Shown: positions 27,520 through 36,545 of the stretch, one piece after another | Layout of the letters: each line of letters starts with the position of its first letter | How positions within the stretch are numbered: the first letter of the stretch is position 1 | Assembly (NCBI RefSeq): GCF_003026395.1 | Contig: NZ_PYOO01000001.1 | Location: forward strand, 62,001 to 126,000 | Source: Photobacterium iliopiscarium | Lineage (GTDB): Bacteria > Pseudomonadota > Gammaproteobacteria > Enterobacterales > Vibrionaceae | DNA: 64,000 nucleotides | Direction of reading: 5' to 3' | Program-made: the position numbers and the translations under genes | The notes under the pieces: generated by a model | Databases searched by the model: none | What the model was told of the DNA's origin: nothing | The model's input: only the letters and a program-made list of their open reading frames with translations

Positions 27520-28038
27520 CTAGTTTATAAAATCACAATTATTATTAAATATCTTCTGAGTACTCTTTTGATAACGTTGCACTAACTCAATAATATCATT
27601 AAATTGCACTGCATCATTAACGGTATAATTAACGGCTACCGTCTCTAATGGCATTGAAACTGACGCATAATGCTGAGTGTTATAAGTCACTACGGTTGAT
27701 AAATGAAGAGTAATATTAGTATTAAAATACGCTGTTGATAACTGCATTTTTTCACCAGCAGAAAGCGTTTTATTTGCCTCATTTACATCATTATTGAGTT
27801 CGGTTGTGAGTTGTTTAACGATCGTTGTAATCGGTGCGGTTACCGTTAGCAGTGTTTCTTCATTACTCGTAATAACAACCGTCGACAATAAATGTTGAGA
27901 ATATACCTGACCTAAATGTAGTGTTTTACCATTAACGTTAACCTCATGTTGAGGTTCTAACGTCATATACAGATCTCTTACACCAATCAGCCCAGCAAAA
28001 ATCAGTACACTTACTGCAATAACACGTCTTTTTTTCAT
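27520..28038 (-). CDS. Membrane-anchored hypothetical protein
   Basis: 172 residues. A KKRR start and one hydrophobic helix (about 7-25) anchor it in the membrane with the rest outside. The exported part is rich in T, V and N and looks all-beta, with a Cys near the end. Not recognised. The ATG at 28038 lacks a clear ribosome binding site. It is divergent from the oligopeptidase gene across a 386-base gap. Confidence 0.6.
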   Translation of the reverse strand: MKKRRVIAVSVLIFAGLIGVRDLYMTLEPQHEVNVNGKTLHLGQVYSQHLLSTVVITSNEETLLTVTAPITTIVKQLTTELNNDVNEANKTLSAGEKMQLSTAYFNTNITLHLSTVVTYNTQHYASVSMPLETVAVNYTVNDAVQFNDIIELVQRYQKSTQKIFNNNCDFIN

Positions 28039-28424
28039 TTAATAACAATTTATTCGATCATAATCTTATTTCATCATAAATAGTTACCCTGTATTTTTTG
28101 TGATCTTTATCACGCTTGATTAGCCGTTTTTATTCATTCTTATATGTTAAGAATATAAATGTAACCCTCTTTTATAAATCATATAAAAACCAATAACTTC
28201 AGTTAGATAACTCAATAATGAAAACATCAATTACTGTTCTGCTTTCTCCTCTCAATAAGCATCTTCAATTCATGTAGCCATTAGTCATTCTATTTTGTAA
28301 AACGAAGGATTGAAAAAGCCACCAATAGCCCCAAGATTATTACCATCAAAGCAAATAATATTGCTGTATCTATTGGTTTTACTCAGTGGTTTATCTCACC
28401 CAGTAGCCACAAAAGGACAACACT
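28039..28424. other. Divergent intergenic region with a CRP-like site
   Basis: About 385 bases between the membrane-anchored protein and ptrB. The only clear motif is the CRP-like palindrome near 28099-28114; the rest is AT-rich without a recognised feature. Confidence 0.3.
28097..28116. promoter_or_regulatory. Candidate CRP (cAMP receptor protein) binding site
   Basis: TGTGATCTTTATCACG: TGTGA, six-base spacer, TCACG; one base short of the consensus palindrome TGTGA-N6-TCACA. It lies about 320 bases before the ptrB start and about 70 before the divergent gene start. Confidence 0.5.
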
Positions 28425-30530
28425 TTGAACGACACAACATCAGCGACATCTCATGGTAATAGCAACACTCAGGCCGTGACAGCCCCTGTTGCTAAGAAAA
28501 TCCCCCATGAGATGAGCATCCATAATGATACGCGTATTGATAATTACTATTGGATGCGAGATGACAGCCGCACTGATCCTGAGATCATCGCGCATCTAAA
28601 TGCTGAAAATAGTTACACAGATGCAGTAATGGCACACACCACTGCATTACAGCAGACATTATTTGATGAACTAAAAGGACGTATTATTAAAGATGATAAT
28701 ACCGTCCCTGTAAAGCAAGGCAGTTATTACTATTCAAGTGAAGTCTCTGGCGATAATGAATACCCTATTTCAGTACGTGCGACTGATTTTGCGGGCACCG
28801 ATAAACAAGTATTACTTGATCTTAACCAACTCGCATCTGAGCATGATTACTATGATGTTTCCAGTGTCAGTATTAGTGTTAATGAAAATTTATTAGCTTA
28901 TGGTGAAGACACTGTAAGCCGTCGTATTTATACTATTAGAATTAAAAATATCACCACAGGTCAATATCTTGCTGATGAAATCACGGGAACCTGTGGCTCT
29001 GTTGCTTGGCAAAATGATAACCAAGCGTTTTATTATATTCACAAAGATCCACAAACCTTATTAGGTTATCAGGTTTATCGTCACCGCTTAGGTACACCAC
29101 AAGCTGATGATCAGTTAATTTTTGAAGAAACCGATCAGACTTTTTATACCTCAATTGGTAAAAGTAAAGACAACTCACTCATCTATATCTGGCATTCAAG
29201 CACAGAAACCAGTGCTGTCTCTTTTATTGATGCTAACGATGCCAATGCGCAAGCGATCTCATTCTTAGATCGTGAAGTTGGCTTGGAATACAGCATTTCC
29301 AAGCTTGATGACTGGTTCTATATTCACACTAACTATAAAGCGGTTAACTTCCGTTTAATGAAAGTGGCTACAACTGATATCGCCAATAAAGATCATTGGC
29401 AAGACGTGATCCCTGCTCAAGAAGGGGCAATGCTAGAAGATTACGAGATCTTTAATGATTATCTAGTATATCAGCAGCGTGAGAATGGCTTAACTCGCAT
29501 TACTGTGCATGATCTGCACACTCAACAGCAGCAGCAATTACATTTCAACGATGAAGCATTCACACTTTATCTTTACGGTAATAAAGAGATTGATTCAGAC
29601 AAATTACGCCTGTATTACTCAAGCATGACCACACCAGGTACTCACTACGATTTTAATCTTAACGATGGCAGTAATGTAGTACTCAAGCAAGCACAAATCC
29701 TCGGTGATTTTGATGCGAATAATTACCACTCTGAACGTATTATGGTGCCTGCTCGCGACGGTAAATCCGTTCCGGTATCACTGGTTTATCGTAAAAATTG
29801 CTTTAAAAAAGATGGCACTAACCCGTTGTATCAATATGGTTATGGATCATACGGCGCTATCATTGACCCAAGCTTTTCATCAACTCGTTTAAGCTTATTA
29901 GATCGCGGTTTTGTGTATGCGATTGCGCATATTCGTGGTTCTGAAATGTTGGGCCGCCCTTGGTATGAAGATGGTAAGAAACTCACCAAGCAAAACACCT
30001 TTAATGACTTTATTGATGTTACCCGATCATTAGTAGAACAAGGCTATGGCGCTAAAGACAAGATCTTCGCTGTCGGTGGCTCTGCGGGTGGTTTATTAAT
30101 GGGCGCGATTATCAACCAAGCACCTGAGCTTTACTGCGGTATCGCGGCACATGTACCGTTTGTTGATATTGTTACCACCATGCTGGATGAATCAATTCCG
30201 CTGACAACTAACGAGTATGATGAGTGGGGTAATCCAAACCACAAAGAATACTACGACTATATGTTGAGCTATTCACCCTACGATAATATTACCGCTCATG
30301 ACTACCCTCACCTATTAGTGACTACGGGTTTACATGACTCACAAGTACAGTATTTCGAGCCGATGAAATGGGTTGCTAAGCTGCGTGATGTTAAGACGAA
30401 CGATAACCGTCTATTGTTTAAAGTTGATATGGAAGCAGGTCATGGTGGCGCATCGGGTCGTTTTAAAGCATTACGTGAAGATGCACTAGAATACGCGTTC
30501 TTTATTGATCTATTAGCTGAACAGAAATAG
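28425..30530 (+). CDS. ptrB: Oligopeptidase B (S9 family serine peptidase)
   Basis: 701 residues, close to E. coli PtrB (686). The N-terminal beta-propeller begins KIPHEMSIHNDTRIDNYYWMRDD, typical of the family. The C-terminal alpha/beta-hydrolase domain holds the triad: Ser in GGSAGGLLMG (about residue 552), Asp in LHDSQVQYFEP (about 640) and His in EAGHGGASGRF (about 673). It cleaves after Arg and Lys in short peptides in the cytosol. The start is taken as TTG at 28425: AAAGGA lies 8 bases upstream and the frame is closed at 28404. The first ATG (28509) lies inside the conserved N-terminus. Confidence 0.93.
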   Translation: MNDTTSATSHGNSNTQAVTAPVAKKIPHEMSIHNDTRIDNYYWMRDDSRTDPEIIAHLNAENSYTDAVMAHTTALQQTLFDELKGRIIKDDNTVPVKQGSYYYSSEVSGDNEYPISVRATDFAGTDKQVLLDLNQLASEHDYYDVSSVSISVNENLLAYGEDTVSRRIYTIRIKNITTGQYLADEITGTCGSVAWQNDNQAFYYIHKDPQTLLGYQVYRHRLGTPQADDQLIFEETDQTFYTSIGKSKDNSLIYIWHSSTETSAVSFIDANDANAQAISFLDREVGLEYSISKLDDWFYIHTNYKAVNFRLMKVATTDIANKDHWQDVIPAQEGAMLEDYEIFNDYLVYQQRENGLTRITVHDLHTQQQQQLHFNDEAFTLYLYGNKEIDSDKLRLYYSSMTTPGTHYDFNLNDGSNVVLKQAQILGDFDANNYHSERIMVPARDGKSVPVSLVYRKNCFKKDGTNPLYQYGYGSYGAIIDPSFSSTRLSLLDRGFVYAIAHIRGSEMLGRPWYEDGKKLTKQNTFNDFIDVTRSLVEQGYGAKDKIFAVGGSAGGLLMGAIINQAPELYCGIAAHVPFVDIVTTMLDESIPLTTNEYDEWGNPNHKEYYDYMLSYSPYDNITAHDYPHLLVTTGLHDSQVQYFEPMKWVAKLRDVKTNDNRLLFKVDMEAGHGGASGRFKALREDALEYAFFIDLLAEQK

Positions 30531-30602
30531 GTCTAGCTGAGCCGTGATAAGTTATCAACGCATAACATTATGCGTAATCATAAATATCAAGTAATAACAT
30601 CA

Positions 30603-30638
30603 AACAATGGCGGCTTAATCAGTCGCCATTGTTATTTT
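30603..30638. terminator. Bidirectional terminator
   Basis: Perfect 10-bp stem AACAATGGCG/CGCCATTGTT with an 11-base loop between convergent ptrB and the Crp-like gene, followed by ATTTT on the plus strand. Confidence 0.75.
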
Positions 30639-30655
30639 AAAAACTCAGAAACAAC

Positions 30656-31351
30656 TTACGATAATTCATAATCTTCAAAGTGATCTACAAACTTCTGTAA
30701 CCCAGCCAAATCCACAATAATAAGCTCAGAACCTTGTTTCTCAACTAATCCTTGCTGAATCAATGTCTTTAATGCGCGTCGATAAGCACGGCTTGATGTA
30801 CCAAACCGTTCAGCTTCTTTATCTGCTTTATTAAATCGACCAAGGGTCATCGAATTACTGGCGTGCTGAAGTAAATCAAATGCAATATTGTAAGTAATGG
30901 GATGTAATAAACGATAAGTGTAAATATCAAGCGAGTCTTGGTAATCCAGCGCCAATGCAGAAGCAAAAAACAAACTAAATTCAGGGCATTCTAACAGTAA
31001 TTTCTCTACTTTTTTTATATCAAGAATATCAATTTCTATCGCTTCTTCAACAACAACAGACCATTGGCATGGTGTTTTAGTAAAGAACTCCATTTCACCA
31101 AAGACATTATAGTTACAGTCCATCTCTCCTAATTGAAAACGACGCCCATTAACAGCACAAATATGCATCGACACTCGTCCAACAGGCACAATCATTAACT
31201 GAGTAATATCCTGGCCTTGCTGCATGATAGCATCGCCGATTTGGTAGCGTTTACTGCCAATTTGACACTTATATAGTGCTTGGCGAAAGCTCGCATAATG
31301 TTGGGTTAGGTAATCACTAAAACGGATTGAGGTGGAAGGAGTCAATTGCAT
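30656..31351 (-). CDS. Crp/Fnr-family transcription regulator (YeiL-like)
   Basis: 231 residues. Residues 30-140 form a cyclic-nucleotide-binding-type beta barrel (QIGDAIMQQGQDITQLMIV..., GEMEFFTK), but the Arg and Glu of the cAMP phosphate cassette are not obvious, so another ligand is likely. The C-terminal part is a winged helix (RFGTSSRAYRRALKTLIQQGLVEKQG). The overall size and the SSRAYRRAL helix resemble YeiL, a stationary-phase regulator near nucleoside genes in E. coli. Here it lies next to a nucleoside phosphorylase and PnuC, which it may control (inference). Start taken at the ATG 31351; a GTG lies at 31363. Confidence 0.82.
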   Translation of the reverse strand: MQLTPSTSIRFSDYLTQHYASFRQALYKCQIGSKRYQIGDAIMQQGQDITQLMIVPVGRVSMHICAVNGRRFQLGEMDCNYNVFGEMEFFTKTPCQWSVVVEEAIEIDILDIKKVEKLLLECPEFSLFFASALALDYQDSLDIYTYRLLHPITYNIAFDLLQHASNSMTLGRFNKADKEAERFGTSSRAYRRALKTLIQQGLVEKQGSELIIVDLAGLQKFVDHFEDYELS

Positions 31352-31484
31352 TGCGCATATCACTGTTATTTCATTTTAAATCAAGATAGCGGGTTTTTAT
31401 GACACTGAATAGGAAAATGTATAGTGCACATTAAAATAGCCCAATTTATAAAAATCGGGCTATTAATTTGGTGATTAAATAGAC

Positions 31485-32219
31485 TTAAACAACCTTAATA
31501 AGAGCATTCAGCGCAGTATGGGCAGCTAACTGTTCCCCTTTAATCATATCTTCAGCTTCATTAACATAAGCACTAATCCCTTCACTTACATTCTGCTGAT
31601 AAAGCACCACGTTATTCAAAATTGCGGCTGTTTTTAGTTGACGTAAACGACCCACCGTTAATAAGGCAGAAGTCTCCATATCAGCCCCTAATACGCCTTT
31701 TTTATGCCAATACTCACAAATACTGTCTTCATCATCGGTATAAAAACTATCGTGAGAACGTACAATGCCACTATGATAGTTGATATTCTGTTGCGATAAA
31801 TCCGTTTTTAATAAGTGAACCAATTGATGATCAGCAATAGCCGGAAATTCACTTGGAATATACGCTTTAGAGCCACCTTCATCTCTCACTGCACCTTCGG
31901 CAACAATGAGTTCACCTAAACCAATATTTGATTGCAGTGCCCCTGCTGAACCAACACGGATAATATATTCAGCGCCACAGCGTTTGAGTTCTTCTAAAGC
32001 AATAATCATTGATGGTGCGCCCATCCCCGTACTACACAATGTAACGGGCTTACCCTGATAGTCGCCATTAATGATACGGTATTCACGATTTTCAGCAATT
32101 AACACACTATTTGTTAAGAAACGTTCTGCAATGCGATTAACCCTATCTGCCTCACCGCAGACTAAAATACCAGTGGCAATCTGACCGTGGCTGATTAATA
32201 AGTGTGGTTGCTGATTCAT
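31485..32219 (-). CDS. Nucleoside phosphorylase (PNP/UDP family)
   Basis: 244 residues of the purine/uridine phosphorylase family, which split a nucleoside with phosphate into base and ribose-1-phosphate. Visible family features: CGEADRVNRIAERF near the start (phosphate and nucleoside binding), STGMGAPSMIIALEEL (phosphate site), RVGSAGAL and GADMETSALLTVGRL (Met-Glu pair that holds ribose). Its ATG overlaps the pnuC stop by four bases (ATGA), so the two are translated together. In that context a nicotinamide riboside phosphorylase role is likely, which is inference; sequence alone fits a uridine or purine nucleoside enzyme too. Confidence 0.88.
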   Translation of the reverse strand: MNQQPHLLISHGQIATGILVCGEADRVNRIAERFLTNSVLIAENREYRIINGDYQGKPVTLCSTGMGAPSMIIALEELKRCGAEYIIRVGSAGALQSNIGLGELIVAEGAVRDEGGSKAYIPSEFPAIADHQLVHLLKTDLSQQNINYHSGIVRSHDSFYTDDEDSICEYWHKKGVLGADMETSALLTVGRLRQLKTAAILNNVVLYQQNVSEGISAYVNEAEDMIKGEQLAAHTALNALIKVV

Positions 32220-32944
32220 GCGATAACCTTCTTAGCTTGTGGTTTATTTCTGTTAGCAATTGCAATCCAGCAACGGGCGCCATTCGCAGCAACAAAGAGC
32301 AGAATCGCATACTGAATAGAAAGTGCATACACACCTTGTGCGGCATATAAACCGACGCTGATGATGTTAATAATCACCCACACAATCCAATTTTCAACAT
32401 ACTTACGTGTCATCAGAATTTGAGCAACAATAGACAGTACGGTCATAGTTGCATCCCAAAATGGGAACGCGCCAGGTTGTAATGTTGGAGCCGCTAAATT
32501 AGCACCGAAAACATTTAACACATCTACCGCTAAATTAGCTAAAGCAAAAAACACAGGGTTAATATAAACCGTTAGCAACCCAATCGCAATCACACTTAAC
32601 GTCACTGTCATAGCTAATTTTTGCTTACTTAACCACCGAACTTCTAAGTTATCACCCTCACTGGTTGGTCTTGTCCATGCAAACCACCCATAAACATTAG
32701 CAACAAAGAAAAACACTTGTAGTAGCAACAATCCATACAATTGAATTTGGAAGAAAATAATACAAAATAAGGTGACATTAATAAGACCAAAAAAGAAATT
32801 TATGGTTTTTTCTTTACTGGCAAACCAAATACATAGCAGACCAAAGACAGTACCAATGGCTTCAATCCATGACATTGCATAGCCGTCACCGATTGGAAAA
32901 TTAACAAGGGTATTATTGATATCAAACCAAGCAAGAAAGTCCAT
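32216..32944 (-). CDS. pnuC: Nicotinamide riboside transporter PnuC
   Basis: 242 residues, mostly seven to eight hydrophobic helices. Family features include WIEAIGTVFGLLCIWFASKE in the first helix and NVYGWFAWTRP, a W/Y-rich stretch that lines the riboside path in PnuC. PnuC imports nicotinamide riboside down its gradient through the inner membrane and depends on trapping by the cell; in most bacteria NadR kinase does the trapping, here the linked phosphorylase may. RBS AAAAGGA precedes the ATG. First gene of a two-gene operon. Confidence 0.9.
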   Translation of the reverse strand: MDFLAWFDINNTLVNFPIGDGYAMSWIEAIGTVFGLLCIWFASKEKTINFFFGLINVTLFCIIFFQIQLYGLLLLQVFFFVANVYGWFAWTRPTSEGDNLEVRWLSKQKLAMTVTLSVIAIGLLTVYINPVFFALANLAVDVLNVFGANLAAPTLQPGAFPFWDATMTVLSIVAQILMTRKYVENWIVWVIINIISVGLYAAQGVYALSIQYAILLFVAANGARCWIAIANRNKPQAKKVIA

Positions 32945-33010
32945 CCGTTAATCCTTTTGTTCTTATTAATAATTTGAAGCAATTGTAAAAGGTATATTTA
33001 TCTAAGATGA

Positions 33011-33022
33011 GGACATTTGTCC
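33011..33022. promoter_or_regulatory. Short palindrome upstream of pnuC
   Basis: GGACA-TT-TGTCC, a 5+5 palindrome about 70 bases before the pnuC start; it could be an operator for a repressor of the operon but matches no site I can name. Confidence 0.25.
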
Positions 33023-33188
33023 CATTGCACGTGAGGAGGATCAACTTTTGAATAATTAGCACATCAGTTCTTCACTCAAGTACGTAATTATGTAATAACA
33101 GTAGGATTATTGCTCAGAAAAGGCTGTTCCGCGTTAGCTAAAAGGAACTAACGCGGACAATAAGACAAGATATTCGCATGGTAAAAAA

Positions 33189-33944
33189 TTAAGCCCAAAT
33201 AGCAACCACGGCCATTAATGCAAAACCAATCACAACAAAGGTAAAGTTTCTTAAATCACAACACTTATCAACCAACGTCGATTGTTTTAAGCCATGCAAT
33301 GTACCAAGGTACAAAAATGTGCCCGCAGCTAATGAATAAAAGATCGGCTCTAATAATGGATAATTATCAGTATATTCTAAAATCCCCGATCCTAACCCAA
33401 CCCCAATAGGCAACATTATGCTAAAGAGCGCAAACATAATTAAAGATTGGCGTAACGACAGTCGACTTTTACTTAATTGCACTGCCAATGAAAAACTTGC
33501 CGCCCATTTATGCGCTAAAATAGCAATGAGAATCATCACCATCATAGTAATAGAGCCACTTAATCCAAGCACAGTACCTGCAAGTAACGAATGAATGGAT
33601 AAAATAACCATTGCGAGAATAGCAAACGCAGGGCTATTACTGTCGCCATGTTCATCTAAACGACGACCTAAGTGTTCAAACCATAATAATAATAAGAATA
33701 CACTGCCGGCTAATACAAACGCTATCGGGTATTCAATGCCATGATCTAAAAATGATTTTGAGGCATCACCCAGCATATGAATCAGACCAGCACCAAGAAA
33801 AACACCCGATGCCAAGGCTTCTGCCGCCGGTGATTCTAATGGTCGTGTCGTTTTAAATTTACGCAGAAACGGATACAATCCCGCAAGTACAGTAGTAATA
33901 AAAATAAGCACTACTGATAATATTTTAAATTCATCGAGATTCAT
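33189..33944 (-). CDS. ZIP-family metal transporter
   Basis: 251 residues, eight hydrophobic helices. The ZIP signature is visible: HSLLAGTVLGLSG in helix IV and HKWAASFSLAVQ in helix V, where the histidines form the metal site; an earlier GAGLIHMLGDA adds a possible ligand. ZIP proteins import zinc or other divalent metals into the cytosol. The gene is divergent from a small histidine-rich protein across 320 bases, a pairing that suggests joint metal handling. No metal-regulator operator was recognised. Confidence 0.88.
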   Translation of the reverse strand: MNLDEFKILSVVLIFITTVLAGLYPFLRKFKTTRPLESPAAEALASGVFLGAGLIHMLGDASKSFLDHGIEYPIAFVLAGSVFLLLLWFEHLGRRLDEHGDSNSPAFAILAMVILSIHSLLAGTVLGLSGSITMMVMILIAILAHKWAASFSLAVQLSKSRLSLRQSLIMFALFSIMLPIGVGLGSGILEYTDNYPLLEPIFYSLAAGTFLYLGTLHGLKQSTLVDKCCDLRNFTFVVIGFALMAVVAIWA

Positions 33945-34266
33945 GTTGTATTCCGTATCATTAAACAGCCAACGTTATAGCACTTACAGTGTGACTCTGC
34001 GAACAATTTGAATGTAAAACATTAATTCCATATAGCAACAATATTAATTAATGCTCTTTTTTAGATCATAAAGAATAACTATCTCTTTTCCATACAACCA
34101 CGAATAAACTTGAAAAATAATATTAATCAACTGGTTACGTTAAAAATGAAATTAAAATTATTTTATTTACATCTCAAAAGTGCATAAAAAAAAGTCAAAC
34201 AACCCTTTCTATTTAAAAATGAACTACGCTTACTGAGTCCAGATATATCATAAAATAGAGGTATTT
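33945..34266. other. Divergent intergenic region between zip and his-rich genes
   Basis: About 320 AT-rich bases holding the promoters of both genes. No Zur-, NikR- or Fur-type palindrome is clear. Confidence 0.3.
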
Positions 34267-34317
34267 ATGGCAACTCAAAAAACAAAAGAATCAACGCATG
34301 AAACAATGAAACAATGA
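34267..34317 (+). other. 5' part of the his-rich gene, cut off by an 8-bp duplication
   Basis: ATG at 34267 after AGAGGT reads MATQKTKESTHETMKQ and stops at TGA 34315-34317. The sequence GAAACAAT is present twice in tandem here; removing one unit fuses this frame to the histidine-rich frame. The stop overlaps the next ATG (ATGA at 34314), so reinitiation is possible. Confidence 0.7.
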
Positions 34318-34517
34318 AACATCATTATGCGGATAATGAAAAACACAAACATGATAAAGATCACCAACAATATCGTGAACATGAACCATCACATGGACAT
34401 CATATCCATGGTGGTGTTGGTGCTGCGCATAAAGAAACACACCATCACCATTATACAACGCATCATCACCATCATTATTATGGTCCCGTTACTATCATTA
34501 ATAGTGACGAAGAATAA
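34314..34517 (+). CDS. Histidine-rich small protein (metal-binding candidate)
   Basis: 67 residues, 20 of them His, including runs HHHH and HHHHH, with YGPVTIINSDEE at the end. No signal peptide or membrane segment. Proteins of this kind bind or store nickel, zinc or cobalt in the cytosol (family-level knowledge from Hpn-like proteins). It starts at an ATG that overlaps the stop of the short upstream frame at 34267-34317; with one copy of an 8-bp repeat fewer the two frames join to one 80-residue protein. The neighbour across the divergent promoter is a ZIP metal importer. Confidence 0.7.
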   Translation: MKHHYADNEKHKHDKDHQQYREHEPSHGHHIHGGVGAAHKETHHHHYTTHHHHHYYGPVTIINSDEE

Positions 34518-34680
34518 TTCTTTTTAAAATACTAAAATATGCGGATAAAACGCGCTTTCTTAATTAAAAGTATATTCGCATGTTTTACTTTTGTTAATTC
34601 TCTGTCCATAACAAGATATTCATTATCATTTCATTTATAATATATTTCTTATTAATTCTCACTCAAAGCACACTTACCAT

Positions 34681-35022
34681 ATGAAACAATTTATTATCAC
34701 AAGCCTGTTTTCTTTATTATTAATAGGGTGTGTAACCGAAAGTGTACGTACAATTCCAACCAAAGTTAGTGTAAGAGCCGGGATTGGATTTAATCCCTGT
34801 GGTAGTGAAGTTGAAGGCTATAATTTTGAACCCAATGGCGTAATTTCAATTACTTGTACCAACGGTAATGTTTATTCCGTTCGTAATAACACTGAACTAA
34901 ATAAAATGAAAAAAAAGGTTATTGAATGCCAGAAAAAAGGCTTTAATGATTATAGTGAGTGTTTATCACATAAAAACGCAGCGAAAAAAAAGCATCACAA
35001 TAAGACAAACAACAATAATTAG
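34681..35022 (+). CDS. Small lipoprotein, unknown function
   Basis: 113 residues. Lipoprotein signal with lipobox LLIGC at about residue 17, so the protein is envelope-anchored. Four further Cys (NPCGSE, ITCTN, IECQK, SECLS) may form two disulfides, and the tail is Lys/His/Asn-rich (KKKHHNKTNNNN). Not recognised. The ATG has a poor ribosome binding site. It is followed by a gap of about 255 bases and the adhesin gene. Confidence 0.65.
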   Translation: MKQFIITSLFSLLLIGCVTESVRTIPTKVSVRAGIGFNPCGSEVEGYNFEPNGVISITCTNGNVYSVRNNTELNKMKKKVIECQKKGFNDYSECLSHKNAAKKKHHNKTNNNN

Positions 35023-35277
35023 TCATCTTGAGCACTAAACAGCCACAATTAGAAACAAGTAATATTTATTGATACTGAAAAAATTACAAATCAACACACA
35101 ACAAATGCATAAGCACCCATTTAAATACATTTTATACCGTTTTTAAAAGCATAAAAAATCACATTCTACCATTGATTATGCTTTGTTCAGTTTTGGTTTC
35201 TGTTATTTAAATTCTGCTACTAACTTTCATGCATCCTCTTGCTCTACTATCTCTATATAGAAACAAGGGGCTCTATT

Positions 35278-36537
35278 ATGAAAAAACATCACTTAGCCTA
35301 TTTAATACTTGCTATTTTATCTGCATCAAGTATGGCTGAAACGCCAACGGCTCAATCAAATAATGTCATTATTGGTAATGACGCCAATGTGAAAAACAGT
35401 ACAACGTCTATTTCAGTTGGTCCTAACGCCAGTGCTCAGGGTAATTCAAGTGTTTCTGAAGGTTATCAAGCTATCGCTCAAGGTGATGCTGCGGTTGCAA
35501 TAGGTGTTGCCGCAACGGCTGTAGGCGATCAATCTGCATCTTTTGGCTCAAACGCAAATACTCACGGTAATAGTTCATCTTCTTTTGGCTCAGGGGCTAT
35601 TGTTAAAGGCATTCAAGCTGAAGCCTTTGGATCAACAGCACATGCGATTGGTAATGCAGCCGTTGCTTTTGGCTCTGGCGCCCAAGCTAATGGTAGCTAT
35701 TCTACCGCATTAGGTACAAACGCTCGTTCATCAACCTCCAATATTGCTATTGGTAATTATGCCCATGCCACAGGTACTCGAGGTTCAATTGCAATAGGTA
35801 ACCAATCACAATCAACTGATGGTCAAGTCTCCTTTGGTAATAATCGAATCCAACGTCGTTTAGAGCATGTAAGTGCAGGTATCGCCGATACCGATGCAGT
35901 TAATGTCAGTCAATTAAATAAAGGAATAAAAACAACAGAAAATTATACTAATACAAAAGTAGCTTCAACACTAACCGAAGCAAAAACATATAGTCATCAA
36001 CAAAGTGTCAGCGCAATACAACAAGCTAATACTTATACTGATAATAAAGCTGCAACAACACTCACCACTGCGAATAATTATAGCCAGCAACAAAGTGTTA
36101 ATGCGGTAAAACAAGCCAATAGTTATACTAATGATAAATCCGCGACAACACTCACCACTGCAAATAAATACAGCCATCAGCAAAGTATTAACGCAGTACA
36201 ACAAGCCAATACTTATACCAATAATAAATCAGCGGCTACGTTATCTGCCGCGAATGAATATACAGATCAAAAAGTGAACTTACTAACTCACGACATTCAA
36301 AAAGTACACGATCAAGCTAATGCGGGTATTGCAAGTGCAATGGCGATGACATCAATCCCAATGCGCCAAGGTTATCATTATACTCTTGGTATGGGTGTCG
36401 CAAATTATGGCAACCAATCAGCAATGGCCATTGGTGGTAAATTTGATATTGGCCAACATGCCATTGTTACTTTAGCCGCTTCTGATGATAGTCAACATAA
36501 CTCAGGCATTGCCGCTGGAGTTGGCTTTGGTTTTTAA
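35278..36537 (+). CDS. YadA-like trimeric autotransporter adhesin
   Basis: 419 residues. After a signal peptide (KKHHLAYLILAILSASSMA) the head is built of 14-residue YadA-type repeats (IAQGDAAVAIG, NAAVAFGSGAQANG, GSIAIGNQSQ) and a neck (VSAGIADTDAVNVSQLN). The stalk has three 30-residue coiled-coil repeats, and the last 75 residues form the YadA anchor (four strands, ending GVGFGF with terminal Phe), which makes the outer-membrane pore for secretion. The protein acts as a trimer in adhesion. It is short for the family. The start ATG at 35278 follows AAGGGG; upstream in-frame codons precede no better site. Confidence 0.92.
   Translation: MKKHHLAYLILAILSASSMAETPTAQSNNVIIGNDANVKNSTTSISVGPNASAQGNSSVSEGYQAIAQGDAAVAIGVAATAVGDQSASFGSNANTHGNSSSSFGSGAIVKGIQAEAFGSTAHAIGNAAVAFGSGAQANGSYSTALGTNARSSTSNIAIGNYAHATGTRGSIAIGNQSQSTDGQVSFGNNRIQRRLEHVSAGIADTDAVNVSQLNKGIKTTENYTNTKVASTLTEAKTYSHQQSVSAIQQANTYTDNKAATTLTTANNYSQQQSVNAVKQANSYTNDKSATTLTTANKYSHQQSINAVQQANTYTNNKSAATLSAANEYTDQKVNLLTHDIQKVHDQANAGIASAMAMTSIPMRQGYHYTLGMGVANYGNQSAMAIGGKFDIGQHAIVTLAASDDSQHNSGIAAGVGFGF
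35962..36231 (+). repeat. Three tandem 90-bp repeats in the adhesin stalk
   Basis: Units start at 35962, 36052 and 36142; each encodes a 30-residue segment of the type ATTLTTANxYSxQQSxNAV, then QANxYT. Copy number could vary by slippage or recombination. Confidence 0.85.
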
Positions 36538-36545
36538 AAAAGACA

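Noticed and set aside
34327-34527. Second open frame overlapping the His-rich gene
   Set aside because: A +1 shadow of the CAT/CAC repeats, rich in Met and Ile with no start signal.
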